Positions 21,576 to 32,287 of a stretch of 64,000 bases of DNA are shown piece by piece. A program made the translations under genes and the position numbers. Every line of letters starts with the position of its first letter. Position 1 is the stretch's first letter. Source of the stretch: Stentor coeruleus. Its lineage: Eukaryota; Ciliophora; Heterotrichea; Heterotrichida; Stentoridae. The notes below the pieces were generated by a model, which saw only the letters and a program-made list of their open reading frames with translations, was not told where the DNA came from and did no database searches. The stretch is taken from assembly GCA_001970955.1 (NCBI GenBank), contig MPUH01000020.1, positions 98,317 to 162,316 of the forward strand. Reading direction: 5' to 3'.

Positions 21576-22392
21576 AGTTATTAAAATATTCGAAGCTTAT
21601 AATTCATAATACAATTTCATTATATTTTCAACTAATATTTGAAATTTTTATAAGTTAGGTATGTCAAGATTTGATTCTTTGTAAAAATGGAATGGAAACT
21701 ATTTTTTTTTAAATATATCAATACATTTTAAATCATGGTGAAGATAATGTAATAAGTTTATATTCAAGAAGTGAAACAAAATGAATAACTATTGAATAGT
21801 AGAATTTAAAAGAAAATTTATATTATGAAATATAAAAGAAATTTTTGTTTATAGGATAATATTATTGTAATATAAGTTTAAAAGCTATTAGAAGATAATT
21901 TTTGAAGATTAAAAAGATATAGAAAGATGAAGTTATAAAATTCTAAAAGGATGAGAACAATTAGATTATCACCTTAACTTATAACCACTATAACTCTTAT
22001 TAAAAAATTAATCTATTTTCTAAACAAAATTCCACCTTAACTTAAAATTAAACTCAATATATTTCCTTATACATACTAATTTCAAATTCTAAAATTTAGC
22101 ATTTCCCTTCAAATATACATTTCCAACTTTATTCTTTATATATATTCAATTTAGCAATAATCCAATATCTTTATAATAATTTATCCTCTAGATGCAATAT
22201 CCCAATAACACTATTCTAAAATCATCAAATTATATTTATTATTTCTTCTTAAATATCTTTTTATCTTATCATTTAAACTTAAATTATTAAATAAACTCAT
22301 AGTAATTTTACATATTTAATCAAATCTAAAAAGCATATATTTATATCATTCCTTCTAATTAATTTATAATAATCAATAACAAAAGCGATATT
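21576..22392. other. Intergenic between divergent genes, no gene seen
   Basis: These 817 bp are very AT-rich. The right half (from about 21960) is C-containing and G-poor on the plus strand, fitting the 5' flank of the small basic gene at 22393. No repeat or RNA was recognised. Confidence 0.5.
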
Positions 22393-22890
22393 ATGCTTTC
22401 TCCTAAAAATATGAAAAAAGTGAAGCATCCTTCAAAGCTTAGCAAGCTTAATCATGCCTCCCCAGTTAAAGCTTTAAGTAAACCATTTAGGAAAAAAGAG
22501 AACAATATATCACATAAAGCTATAAACCGTTTATCAGGTATTGAATCTCTGAAATCTTCAAATAATAGTTTAAAAGTTTTTCCTATGAAGTTCCGAAACA
22601 CTTCTGTTGAACAAGATTTAGAAAAACTTGAAAACCTTACTAACAAAAATAGTATTGCTAGGTATGATTGGCTTTCTATTGAGAAAAAACTTATTGAGCT
22701 TAATGCTAAAAAAAGACTGAGCCCTATTGTAGAATCTGACTCAGTAAATCAGAAGTTTATTGGGAATTCAGTGGATTTTTCAATGAACTCTATAGATTTA
22801 TTAAAAAAGTACGAAAAATGTTCGGATTTAGCATTGGTTAAGAGGCTGAAATTTAATGAGAGAGATAAGTACTTAGAAAGAAGCTTGTAA
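22393..22890 (+). CDS. Small basic protein of unknown function
   Basis: The protein has 165 residues, is rich in K, S, N and L, and has no recognised domain. It starts MLSPKNMKKVKHPSK and has several SP and KxxS sites that could be phosphorylated. The last 40 residues look helical (DLLKKYEKCSDLALVKRLKF). The gene has the flank composition of real genes in this window: a G-poor 430-bp leader and a downstream flank with more G. A GT..AG 15-mer overlaps its stop codon but lacks A at position 10 and would change nothing but the stop position. Confidence 0.65.
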   Translation: MLSPKNMKKVKHPSKLSKLNHASPVKALSKPFRKKENNISHKAINRLSGIESLKSSNNSLKVFPMKFRNTSVEQDLEKLENLTNKNSIARYDWLSIEKKLIELNAKKRLSPIVESDSVNQKFIGNSVDFSMNSIDLLKKYEKCSDLALVKRLKFNERDKYLERSL

Positions 22891-23481
22891 TAAACTCTTA
22901 GATAAAAATTATAGAAGAAAGTATATTTTGTTTTAAAAATAATAGGTTTAATGCTTGATTTGTGAAAATACATAGGTATTTTGGAATTTCAATACTATAT
23001 AATAATGAGATTATATATTTTTAGCAAACCTGATGATAAATTATTTGCCACCCACAAAATAATAATTAAATCAATAACATTTTATTCGATAATAATAACA
23101 TCACTTAATACATTAAGACTAATGATATAAATGAAATCTGCAATAAAGTCTTGCAACTAAAAAAATAATCACATTAATTCATGATCTGTACCTACATAAA
23201 AAAATATAATAATAAATAATTAGTATAATTCATATATAGATTTAATTAACTATCTCTACACAATTTTAATTTCATCTATATTCTGTCACAGTTTTTATAA
23301 AGTACAATCTTAAAAATGCATTTCATCCAAAAAATAAAAACTCTAAAAAATCCATAAAATTTCTCCTAAAACCCATAACAACTACCATCCTACAAAAACT
23401 ACCACTATCACAAAAGTTCCAATTTTCCTATATCAACAATAAAAATCTAATAGCATTACCTAAAATTAATTTAATTTCTAC
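22891..23481. other. Intergenic between convergent genes, no gene seen
   Basis: These 591 bp are AT-rich. The right part (about 23280-23480) is C-rich on the plus strand, which is the 3'-flank composition of the minus-strand kinase gene. Nothing else was recognised. Confidence 0.5.
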
Positions 23482-24906
23482 TCAGCCTCTCCTTCTCTCA
23501 TTAGACTTAATAGTCTTCAAAGTATTTTCAAAAAGTTTAATCCTCTCCGAATACTTGCTTCTAATAACTTCAATTTCAGCTTCCATATCAACTTTCAACC
23601 TCATCAAAGTTTTCTCAATATATTCCACAGACATCCCTCTAAGTTCAGGGGGAATTTCAGCTTTAGGTTGATTTTCAACAATACAATTCCTCATAACATT
23701 TTCACTTTGCAAACTAGGTTTAACATCAACAACAGGTTCTGGAATCCCTTCAACTTCTCTAACATACCTCATAAACTCAGGTTCTTCAACCCCTTCATCT
23801 TCAACAATTTTCATAGTTGAACTATCAACTTTATCTTCTTTAACAATAATTGTATCCATTTTATTCTCAATACTATCATCAACAATAGTCCCATATTCAA
23901 TCATCGTCCCTGAGTCATAATTATTTGTCCCTTTATAAACAACACTATTAAGCCTGTTATCGCTTTCTTCCTCTTCATATGAAGAATCATCACTTTCATC
24001 ATGTGTTTGCATTGAACGATAACGCTCAAGTGATTCCATAGAATTAGCCACAAGGTCACTTAAAAGACTTGGTCCACGAGCTCTTCTTATAAAACTATGA
24101 ATGAGTAATTCTTTAGCTGTAGGTCGTTGTTTTGGGTCTATAGTTAAACATTTTTTAACAAAATCATTGAATTCATTTGACCATTTGTGAGGTTCAGTAA
24201 GGCTTCGGGCTGGGTTTTTTTGGATAACAAACATTGCCCGTACTGGGTGGATATGAGAATATGGAGGCTCACCTTCAGCCATTTCTATAGTTGTGATACC
24301 TAAAGACCAGATATCAGTTTTTTTGTTGTAAAGGGATCGAGATATAACCTCAGGACTCATCCAATAAGGTGTACCTATGACTGTATCTTTTTTAGATAAA
24401 GTGTTTGCTAATTGGGCAGAAACCCCGAAATCTGCGAGTTTTGCGATACCTTTATGGTCTAGAAGTACATTACCAGCTTTGATGTCTCTATGGATTTTTT
24501 TGTTTTCATGAAGATACTCAAGACCTCTTAGAACTGCTTGGCAGACACTAGCGATTTGTACTTCATCTAAAGTTCTTTTGGTAACTTTTATTAAATCAGC
24601 TACTGACCCGGCACTACAGTATTCCATAATCAACCATAAATTTCCTTTCTTTATATATGATCCAATATACCCTACAATATTTGGATGCCGACACTGTTTT
24701 AATATTGAGATTTCTTTTTTTAGACTAGCAATTTCATTGTTGATTGGAACTATTTTTATTGCAACGATAGTTCCAGATGAAATGTGTAAGCCTTTATGAA
24801 CTGATCCATAAGAACCTTCACCTAATTTTTCTAATAATTGGAACATTTCTTCAGGATCTTCATGATTTGACACTACGTCTTGAATGTTTAAGTCTTGGGT
24901 TTTCAT
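23482..24906 (-). CDS. MST/Hippo-type Ste20 kinase with SARAH domain
   Basis: The protein has 474 residues, close to animal MST1/2 (about 490). The kinase domain spans about 22-275 with all key residues: glycine loop LGEGSYG (28-34), VAIK lysine 51, HRDIKAGN (139-146), DFG (159-161), an activation segment with VIGTPYWMSPE, and DIWSLG. An acidic linker with DDSSYEEEESDN follows. The last 55 residues (PPELRGMSVEYIEKTLMRL, then a long helix ending ERRRG) match a SARAH dimerisation helix. Family knowledge: MST/Hippo kinases phosphorylate NDR/LATS kinases with MOB and control growth, polarity and division. Partners are not in this window. Confidence is high for a GCK-II Ste20 kinase and good for the SARAH call. 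Confidence 0.93.
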   Translation of the reverse strand: MKTQDLNIQDVVSNHEDPEEMFQLLEKLGEGSYGSVHKGLHISSGTIVAIKIVPINNEIASLKKEISILKQCRHPNIVGYIGSYIKKGNLWLIMEYCSAGSVADLIKVTKRTLDEVQIASVCQAVLRGLEYLHENKKIHRDIKAGNVLLDHKGIAKLADFGVSAQLANTLSKKDTVIGTPYWMSPEVISRSLYNKKTDIWSLGITTIEMAEGEPPYSHIHPVRAMFVIQKNPARSLTEPHKWSNEFNDFVKKCLTIDPKQRPTAKELLIHSFIRRARGPSLLSDLVANSMESLERYRSMQTHDESDDSSYEEEESDNRLNSVVYKGTNNYDSGTMIEYGTIVDDSIENKMDTIIVKEDKVDSSTMKIVEDEGVEEPEFMRYVREVEGIPEPVVDVKPSLQSENVMRNCIVENQPKAEIPPELRGMSVEYIEKTLMRLKVDMEAEIEVIRSKYSERIKLFENTLKTIKSNERRRG

Positions 24907-25558
24907 TCTTTTATAATAATTTTGTTTATATATGAAACTAAGTAAAAAATGTTAGGAGAAGTTTATTGTTTTATATAGAAAATAGTTATGGGAATATATT
25001 ATTATTTTAAAGGGAGAAATATGGTAATTTGGATTTAGTTTGTGATGATATTTTAAAATTAGGAAGATTAGGTCATTTATGTTGAATTCAAATTTGGGTT
25101 TGTGAATATGTGAAATTGTTATAAAAATAATTATTTATCGAAAATTATGTTAAAATTTACTTGCAGATTGGAGTGATAAATGTAATACAATAGCAATAGA
25201 GGATGCAAGACACTTTATAATTAAAAAATAGTAGAATTCAAAAATGATCTAAAAGAAATAGCAAATTAAATAGTTAACTTATATAAAATATCATCAATAC
25301 TTTTTTAGATAAATAAGTTGATTTATTACGAAATTAATAAATCATGATTTATTACAATTATATATATACTTACTGTTGTTATGAATAAAATATTATCTGT
25401 AATATGTATATCCACATCCATATCTTCATAACTTTCCATAAGCATCATTCTTATATAACACCCAAATAATTTTCACATATCATATATAAACTCAAATCCA
25501 CTCAATTATCTTATCATTTAAAACCCTATAAACTTATCTTAATACATGCTTAAAAAAT
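24907..25558. other. Intergenic between divergent genes
   Basis: The left part (24940-25060) is G-rich and the right part (25390-25558) C-rich on the plus strand. This matches 5' flanks of the kinase gene (minus) and the following gene (plus). Presumably promoters lie here, but no motif can be assigned. Confidence 0.5.
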
Positions 25559-26458
25559 ATGCTTAACACCAAAACAGTTGTCCGTTCGAACTCATCAAGT
25601 CCTAACAAATCATCATCCCAAGCTCTTCCCGAAAAACACATAATCCAAGATCGTTATCGCTCATATCATAAAGCTGAAGACTATATTAAACACCTCAATA
25701 ATATCTACAACTCTCATGTAGTTACAGCAGGAGTTTATGATGAAGCATATCTAAATTCCCATCAATTTCGCACTCAAGAACCTAAAGAAAATAGTAAATA
25801 CAAAGTTTCACAGTTCCCACGTTCTAAAGTTAACCAAGAACTCTTAGAAAAACAAGAACTTTTTAATGCTTTCAACCATATAAGCTTCGAATCTAGACCT
25901 AAAAGCAAAATGCGTCCAAGGTCAACAATAGCAGCAAGTCATAGACGTAGTATAACAGAAAAAACAAGTTTTAGTTACAAACAAGTAAAACAAGTTCTTA
26001 GTAAAAAATGCAAAGAATGTCATAAAGATCCTTGTCAATGCCCACAAGTCGTAAAAGACAATTTTTTAAAAAACGTCCTAAAAAGACATATGAAAATGAA
26101 GCAAAAAGTTTGTGAAAGTCCATATGGAGTAACAAAAAACCTTAAAAGTCTTTATATAATTAACAGCAACGAAAAATCTCTTTTTGCCCCATCAAGAAGC
26201 GAAACTTATGATGAACTTAGAAACAAAACCATCAGTTTAGCTAAGAAAACAGAAAAAATGCTCTTTAAAAACATAATAAAAAAAACTTCTAATATATCCC
26301 AAGGGTCACTTATAGAACAAAGTATATGTATCAGCCCAATAAATATAACCCGAAGAAGCTCAAGTAAAGGGAAATGTACTAAAATCGCAATACAGCAAGA
26401 AAGCAATAAAAGTAAGAACTTTGATGAAAGATATAATAATAAACCAATTATTAAATAA
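25559..26458 (+). CDS. Disordered basic protein, possibly the N-terminal part of the Ulp1-like gene
   Basis: The open frame encodes 299 residues rich in S, K, N and R. It has a small cysteine cluster (KKCKECHKDPCQCP, about residues 150-163) and no recognised domain. It ends in a 22-bp tandem duplication (26435-26456 and 26457-26478), and only 44 bp separate its stop from the next plus-strand frame at 26503. No promoter-type flank lies between them, unlike the several hundred bp between other genes. One gene split by a small indel or misassembly is therefore likely. Deleting 23 nt would join the frames, but deleting the 22-bp unit alone does not, so this remains unresolved. Confidence 0.6.
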   Translation: MLNTKTVVRSNSSSPNKSSSQALPEKHIIQDRYRSYHKAEDYIKHLNNIYNSHVVTAGVYDEAYLNSHQFRTQEPKENSKYKVSQFPRSKVNQELLEKQELFNAFNHISFESRPKSKMRPRSTIAASHRRSITEKTSFSYKQVKQVLSKKCKECHKDPCQCPQVVKDNFLKNVLKRHMKMKQKVCESPYGVTKNLKSLYIINSNEKSLFAPSRSETYDELRNKTISLAKKTEKMLFKNIIKKTSNISQGSLIEQSICISPINITRRSSSKGKCTKIAIQQESNKSKNFDERYNNKPIIK

Positions 26459-26478
26459 TAATAAACCAATTATTAAAT
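26435..26478. repeat. 22-bp tandem duplication at an ORF junction
   Basis: Two copies of AATAATAAACCAATTATTAA plus AT lie end to end. The unit length is not a multiple of three. The duplication sits exactly where the 299-residue frame stops and the Ulp1-like frame opens, so it may be an assembly error or a real frame-breaking slip. Confidence 0.88.
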
Positions 26479-26502
26479 AATAATAGAAAATCTCTAAAGT
26501 CT

Positions 26503-27423
26503 ATGAGGTTAAACATATCAAAAACTTCAAGAAATAATTCTGTTAAAGGTCCTTCAGCTTATGAGAGAATATTATCAGATACTAGTTTGAAGAATATATC
26601 CTTACCTGCATTTTTGCGCCATTCAAGCCCAAATATTGTAAGAATAGCGGATATATTGCCAAGTCCAAAAAGTGCACCAGTGAAGCCGAAAATTTTAATA
26701 AAGTACTCAAAACACACAAGGAATGAGTCTGACTGGAACAACTTTGAAGACTTTTGTCGATATATAGATCAAGAAAACGGTAAAAAAGCTGTATTAAAAA
26801 TTCATGGAAAACAGATAACTATTCAAGAACTAAAAGACTTAAAAGGGTCTGAAGAATTATCAAGAAATTTAATCGACTGCGCTTTAAGTGTGATTAAAAG
26901 AAAAAACAGGGAGTTCACTCAAAGGTGTGAAGAGTATCCTAGAGTGTTAATCGGTAAGACTAGTTTTACTGAAAAACTCTTTAGCGGTCAAGCAATAGCA
27001 TCACGTTCAGGAATATTAAAATATGAGTAAGATCAAAACAGGTATGTATTATTTCCAGTTGTAAGAATAATCAATGAGATTTTAACTTGGGGGCTGATAT
27101 GTTTAGATAATAAAGAACCGAAAATATCATTTTATAACCCTGGATGTTTTGATAACCCAGATGAACTTTTTGATTATGTGAAAGTTTTTATTGAATATCA
27201 ATTGAATTTAGAAGGGAAAGATATATGTGATAGTTACTATCAACATTTGTCTTGTAAACAGTTTAAGGAATTTAAAAAGGTACATGAAAGAGATACAGGA
27301 GTTTATATGCTTATGGAAGCACTTATGTTAGCGACTGGGAAATATGATGAAGTAAATGTTTCCCAATTATCTGAGTTTCGAACACAAATCTTGATTATGC
27401 TTTATAATTATGGAAGGTTGTAG
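26503..27423 (+). CDS. Ulp1/SENP-like (C48) domain protein lacking the catalytic triad
   Basis: The protein has 301 residues after removing the 15-nt intron at 27027-27041. Residues 98-275 follow the Ulp1 pattern: an ITIQELKDLKGSEELSRNLI segment (cf. the helix where these proteases read WLND..I), VLIGKTSFTEKLFSG, FPVVRIINEILTWGLICLD, KISFYNPG, and HERDTGVYMLMEAL. In active Ulp1/SENP proteases the corresponding motifs are HW, a D in the YxDS strand, and DCG. Here they read T190-W, N207 and T260, and the oxyanion Gln is not evident. If the family assignment holds, this is a pseudoprotease that might bind SUMO or NEDD8-like proteins without cleaving. The upstream frame at 25559 may be its N-terminal extension. 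Confidence 0.68.
27027..27041 (+). other. 15-nt intron in Ulp1-like gene
   Basis: The sequence is GTAAGATCAAAACAG, with A at position 10 and a CAG end. Without splicing the frame stops at TAA after LKYE. With splicing it reads LKYEYVLFPVVRII into the central strand of the Ulp1-like fold and joins the downstream frame. Confidence 0.92.
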
Positions 27424-29132
27424 AATAACTTTTATAGTCTTTGGATTCACAAATCTTAATTTTTAGTAGTTTTTTAGTTTTTGTCTTTTTTATAACTTTT
27501 TGCAAAAATTTTATAGTTTAATAAACATACTTTTAGAATGTTTTTATGGTATTTTTATTGTAATCTAATGAAATATGCGATCAATTTTGACTTAAATAAA
27601 AATGATGTGATTTATTAAACGCGCTATGCCATATTGCTTGTATCATGAAGTGATCGAGTACTATGAGCACTTGAAAAGTATAAGTCTTATAATAAAGAGA
27701 CAAGTTCCTGGAAAGACTATAAAATTATTGTCAAAAATACATGTATTTTTTATATTAAATCTGTTTAGAAGCTAAAAAAACTTCAGTAAGAAATTATATA
27801 TTTGCTTAGGTAATGCCTTTAGAGTATGTGGATATGGTTAAAAATCTCAAGATGGAAAAATTAACTCAATTTGATTTGAATTTAAGTAAACTTTGCTTAC
27901 GAAAATTAATTTTTTACCTGAAAATTCCTACAAGAGTTTAAAAACAATTTTTTAAAGGAAAATTTTGATATAGACTTATACTTAATATTTAACAAAGAAT
28001 AAAGGAAGATATTTTATTGGATAAAGGTATAAATGATAATAATTTTTTGTGCTTAGTGCATTTTATTATTTTTTTAAATAGCACTTAAGCAAAAAATGAT
28101 ATTTATAAGAAAGAAATGTTGAAATAATCATAAGTTTTAATTAAAATTGTAAACTTTGGATTAATACTTGATAAGAGTTTTCTTAGATTACTATAGACTT
28201 TTTTTTTTTTAAATTTATAATCATTTGGAAGTATTATGATGATGATATTTTTAAAGTATGATAAATATAAATATTAACTTTATCTTTCACTTCTAATATA
28301 TATAGTTAGATAAAGCTAGTAATTCATTTAATATAAAAATATTATGAATTCGGCAAAAAATATAAACTTAAACTCATTTCAAATAAATTTAATTTTTATT
28401 CAGTGTTCAATATCATTAGATTGTTTTACATTTCTTATACCTAATTATAAAATCCAGATAAGTTTCTAATAATAATTTCGAGTTTTTCTTCCTTAGGTAA
28501 ACATAAAATTTAAAAAAATTCGCTTGATATTTGTAAGATAATAGCCTTATTACTTAAACTCATATCAATTTGTAATTTTAATTCATATAATATATGAAAC
28601 TGACAGTATTCATAGAACTAATACATATAATCCTAGAAAAAATAATAGTAAAAATAGCAATATATTAAATATAGTCGATTAAATAAGATTATATAAAATT
28701 TGATATTAAGATATTTTTATATTCATAATTTAGACACCTAATCTAAGTCCTTTGTGGTTTATAAAATCTATCTTTAAAAACCGAAATTAACAAATTCTTA
28801 TAATATACTTACAGTTTATTATTCTTCTGGTTTTACACTTTAAATAATTTCGCTTTATTGCTAAAAAATGATAAAATAGAAGTTTTCTTCCTTTTTTCTT
28901 ATTAATCTTAATAAGAAAATTTCCTAAAACTAATTATTTTCTACTTAAAAAAAAACTCATCTGATCCAACTTTAAATCTTATATACCCTTTATAGTTTTT
29001 GCTATAAATTTTTTTTTTCCTTCTAAAATTTCCGAATTTCATAGTTTTATTCTTATAGATTATTACTTATAAGGTAGAATAACAAAAACTGGAAAAAAAC
29101 TTAAAACTATTATGGTATAAAAATATCAGAAA
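27424..29132. other. Gene-poor 1.7-kb region
   Basis: This is the longest stretch without a supported gene. About 27610-27720 is less AT-biased than its surroundings and carries a 49-codon frame (27626-27775, MPYCLYHEVIEYYEHLKS...) that matches nothing I recognise and could be a degraded gene. The rest is very AT-rich. From about 28880 the plus strand becomes C-containing and G-poor, as in 5' flanks of plus genes. Confidence 0.45.
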
Positions 29133-29381
29133 ATGGGGACCTGTGCATGTGTGCTTACTAATAACAATCGAAGAAAAGTAAAAAAAACTAGAATTTTGGC
29201 TTCATCTGTTGGTGAAGAAACGAAAATCAATTCGAAAAGAAATAGTATAGTCATGTGGGAAATGCCCTTAGACTCCGTAGACCTGATTTGCAAATTAAAA
29301 ATGCAAAGACTAAAGCCGCTTAATTTGCATTTAAGCGACCTTTTCTGCAGGAGACAATCAAGATGCAATCAAATAAACTAA
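29133..29381 (+). CDS. Small protein with MGTCAC acylation-type start
   Basis: The protein has 82 residues. It starts MGTCACVLTNNNRRKVKK, with Gly2 and two cysteines followed by a basic patch, as in myristoylated and palmitoylated proteins. No domain is recognised in the rest (DSVDLICKLKMQRL, CRRQSRCNQ end). The 5' flank is G-poor and the 3' flank (29382-29520) G-rich, the pattern seen at other genes, which supports it being real despite its length. No intron that would extend it was found. Confidence 0.5.
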   Translation: MGTCACVLTNNNRRKVKKTRILASSVGEETKINSKRNSIVMWEMPLDSVDLICKLKMQRLKPLNLHLSDLFCRRQSRCNQIN

Positions 29382-30282
29382 AAACCTTAAATAATAAGCT
29401 TTTAAAAATTTCGATAATCGGTCATTATAAAGAAACTAAGTAAGTAAATATTAGAATGGCTTATGAAAAGATCGAAATATACGATAGGATAGAATAATTA
29501 AGATAGAGCAAATATATAAATTTATATTTGGCTAGACAATTGAACAGAGATAGGGATTTTATTATAACATTTATAAATATTGTATTTCTGTTATGGTATA
29601 GGAATAATAAAAATTAAAAATATTTTTAAAAGAAATGCATTTGATAAGTGATTATAATAAATTGAAATGAGACCCTTTGAGGTATAATTTTAGTTAGATA
29701 GGCTATGGTTTTCTTTATAAAATTATTTGAATAAATTAAGATATTTGAGATTTGTATGTCAATCTGAAGATTTATTGTATGATTGGTATGTTTATGCAAT
29801 TTAATCATAAAATATTATTTTTTTCAAACAATAACTTAAAGCCTGATTTTTTTTTAAATAGTGCATTGCTATTCAGATAAAGATAAACATATTTAAAGGA
29901 TTTTCTACAGACTTTATCAAAGTATTATTTTCTTTAAAAGAAAACTAAATAAACCTATAATGCAGCATAATTTCGGTAGCTGGAATTATTAGACAATTTA
30001 CAAAAAAATTCTGCTTCAAAAATTAAAGGGTAATCATAGCTTGTCCCCATCCACTTAGCATCAATAAATCTATAAAAAAACTAATAAAACGATTTGAATT
30101 TCAATAATCAGCACATTTACAACATAATCCTGAAGTTTATATCAATTGTCACACCCTTAACCATAACTCTCTTGCAAAAGTTCATCGAATTATAAACAAA
30201 AACTCAAAAAAAAATCATAAATCCCTCTTTCATTCTTACAACAGCATTAACCCTAAAAAAAAATTTTGATTATATATAAAAT
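29382..30282. other. Intergenic, no gene seen
   Basis: These 901 bp begin with a G-rich 3'-flank segment and end with a C-containing, G-poor leader (about 30040-30280) of the PAP2-like gene. A 60-codon antisense ORF is low-complexity and rejected. Confidence 0.5.
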
Positions 30283-31482
30283 ATGGATAACGAGTTGATA
30301 AAAAGTGGTCTTCTATTTCAAAGCATAGCTGTCTTACTTTTAGTATTTATAATTCCCTTACAAATAACCCTACAAACTCCTCTTATGAGTATGTCATCAG
30401 ATATGCTAATATCTCTACAAGACAGAAGAGTAGAATGGTTAACATGGACTTTTTCAAGTCTTAAATATCTAGATGAAGCTTTCCTATATAGCGCAATCAT
30501 CCCTTTAATTGTAAACTTTTCTGAACCAATGCGAGTTCCTAAAATGGTCATGTTTCTTACAATATCAATGTACTTATGTAATATCCTAGCTGTGATTTTT
30601 CAAGAATACAGACCTTTTTGGTATACAAAAGATATTAAAGGCGAGATTTGTTTAAATGGATATGGAAACCCTTCAACTCAAGTTATGTTAGCAAGTCTAG
30701 TCTTAACAACTTTAGCTATTGAACTTTTCCATAAATATAAATATAGAGTGGCTATATATTCAGTTATTATATCAATAAACTTACTTATTTCTTTTGCTTT
30801 TTTATACCTTGGAGAGAACTTCCCACATCAGGTCTTGACAAGTTTGTTTATATCGTTTATTCTTATAACTTTTACGTTTACTTTTGAAAAAAAACTATTA
30901 AAACTTGCTAATAAAAGTTGTTATAACTATAAAAAACATAGAGTTTTTATAGTAAAATGGTATATAGTTGGGATGCTTCTGATTGCTCTTATTTTAGCAT
31001 TTGATTCTTTGATTTTGTCATATGTAAAACCTGATCCTAAACAAATTGACTTTGCTGTAAAGCATTGTTCAGCGAATTATATGCCTGATGGAAGCAAAAA
31101 TGTTAAAGGATGTGCTTGTATGTTTCATTTAATGGCTTATGTTACTGGAAGTTTACTTTTGTCTAATAAACTTAATATGTATTGGAATATAACCACATTT
31201 TGGAAAAGATTTATCAGATTCTTTTTAAACATGGCAGGTTCTTATTCGATTTTTATTGGCTTTGGTATTTTTTAGATAGGATATATACCAACTTATGACT
31301 CTTTGACTGAATCTATTTTTACAGCTGTAGTTCCTTTGATTATATCTGGATTCCTTACTTCACTTTTATTACCTTTGTTGTTTACTTATATGAAGTTGAC
31401 TAATAATATTACTTCGAATATACCTAAAAAAGATTGGAAGATATTGCATTCTAAAAAAAGATTAGTAATTAATAAAAAATAG
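30283..31482 (+). CDS. PAP2/glucose-6-phosphatase-like membrane protein, catalytic residues lost
   Basis: The protein has 394 residues after splicing the intron at 31265-31279, with about eight or nine hydrophobic segments. The order of landmarks matches PAP2-superfamily integral membrane phosphatases of the glucose-6-phosphatase type: an RPFW site (R110-P111), a GYGNPST turn (P130-T132) and YLGENFPHQVL (175-185). Active enzymes have K at the start of KX6RP, PSGH in the second motif and SRX5H before FPxQ in the third. Here these read A103, PSTQ and AF...N179, so both catalytic histidines, the lysine and the SR pair are replaced. It probably lacks phosphatase activity and may bind a lipid or act structurally. 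The family assignment rests on motif order and topology. Confidence 0.72.
31265..31279 (+). other. 15-nt intron in PAP2-like gene
   Basis: The sequence is GTATTTTTTAGATAG, with A at position 10. An upstream TAG inside the intron ends the unspliced frame. Splicing adds 67 codons including another TM helix (TAVVPLIISGFLTSLLLPLL). Confidence 0.93.
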
Positions 31483-32287
31483 ACAGGTTGATATGGTATA
31501 TAAGGGTAAGTTTATGATTTTGTTGATGGAGAGGAGTGATGGGATTTTTTTATATAGATTTTGGTAATTTTATCATGAAATATTGAATATGTTGAATAAA
31601 TGGTTAGATGTATTTTAGGCTAGGGAGATTAAAGGTGCAAAATATTGTGAAAATTAAGATTGGGGGAAGTAGTGCTATGAAGTATGGCTATAGTTATGGA
31701 AATCTTGATTAAGCATTTGGAGTGCAAGTAGAGAATAAGTTTTAAAACCTAAACTTTTGATGAAAAATTTAAACCTTGAATCGTAAGCAGAAGTTGAAAT
31801 AAATAAATAGGTCACTTGAGGAATAAATATATGGATTACTTAAGAATAAAACTTTGAGTAAAAAGTGCATAAATACATCTATAGTATTCCATTTTTAAGA
31901 CCAAACCTAACAAACTAAAAGCAAAACCAAAAACTCATTAAAAAGAAACACGCTACAAAGTATGAAGCATATCCTTCACAGTAAATTTAATAATATCCAA
32001 TCCGTTATTTATTATAAAACTCTCATAGCACCCATTCTCATTCCTATCAAATTTAAAAAAAAATCTAATCAAAATTTATATAAACATAAACACCATATTA
32101 AAAAAATCTAAATTTTTATCATAAATCATCCTTTCACTACATAAAACCTAAACACCAGCCATATCAAAACATAAAAAAACAATATCTAATATTCTCATAA
32201 CACTTCTACATCTTTTTATCTTCCAAACCTTAACTAATAACCCAATTATCTTTACATTATATATATCAGTCAACATGTAAAAAACCA
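31483..32287. other. Intergenic between PAP2-like gene and tRNA
   Basis: The first 250 bp are strongly G-rich (3' flank of the PAP2-like gene). The region from about 31880 to the tRNA is C-rich and G-poor. No ORF or repeat was recognised. Confidence 0.5.

Noticed and set aside
22887-22901. Possible 15-nt intron GTAATAAACTCTTAG at the end of the small basic gene
   Set aside because: Position 10 is T instead of A, and splicing would still hit a stop at once.
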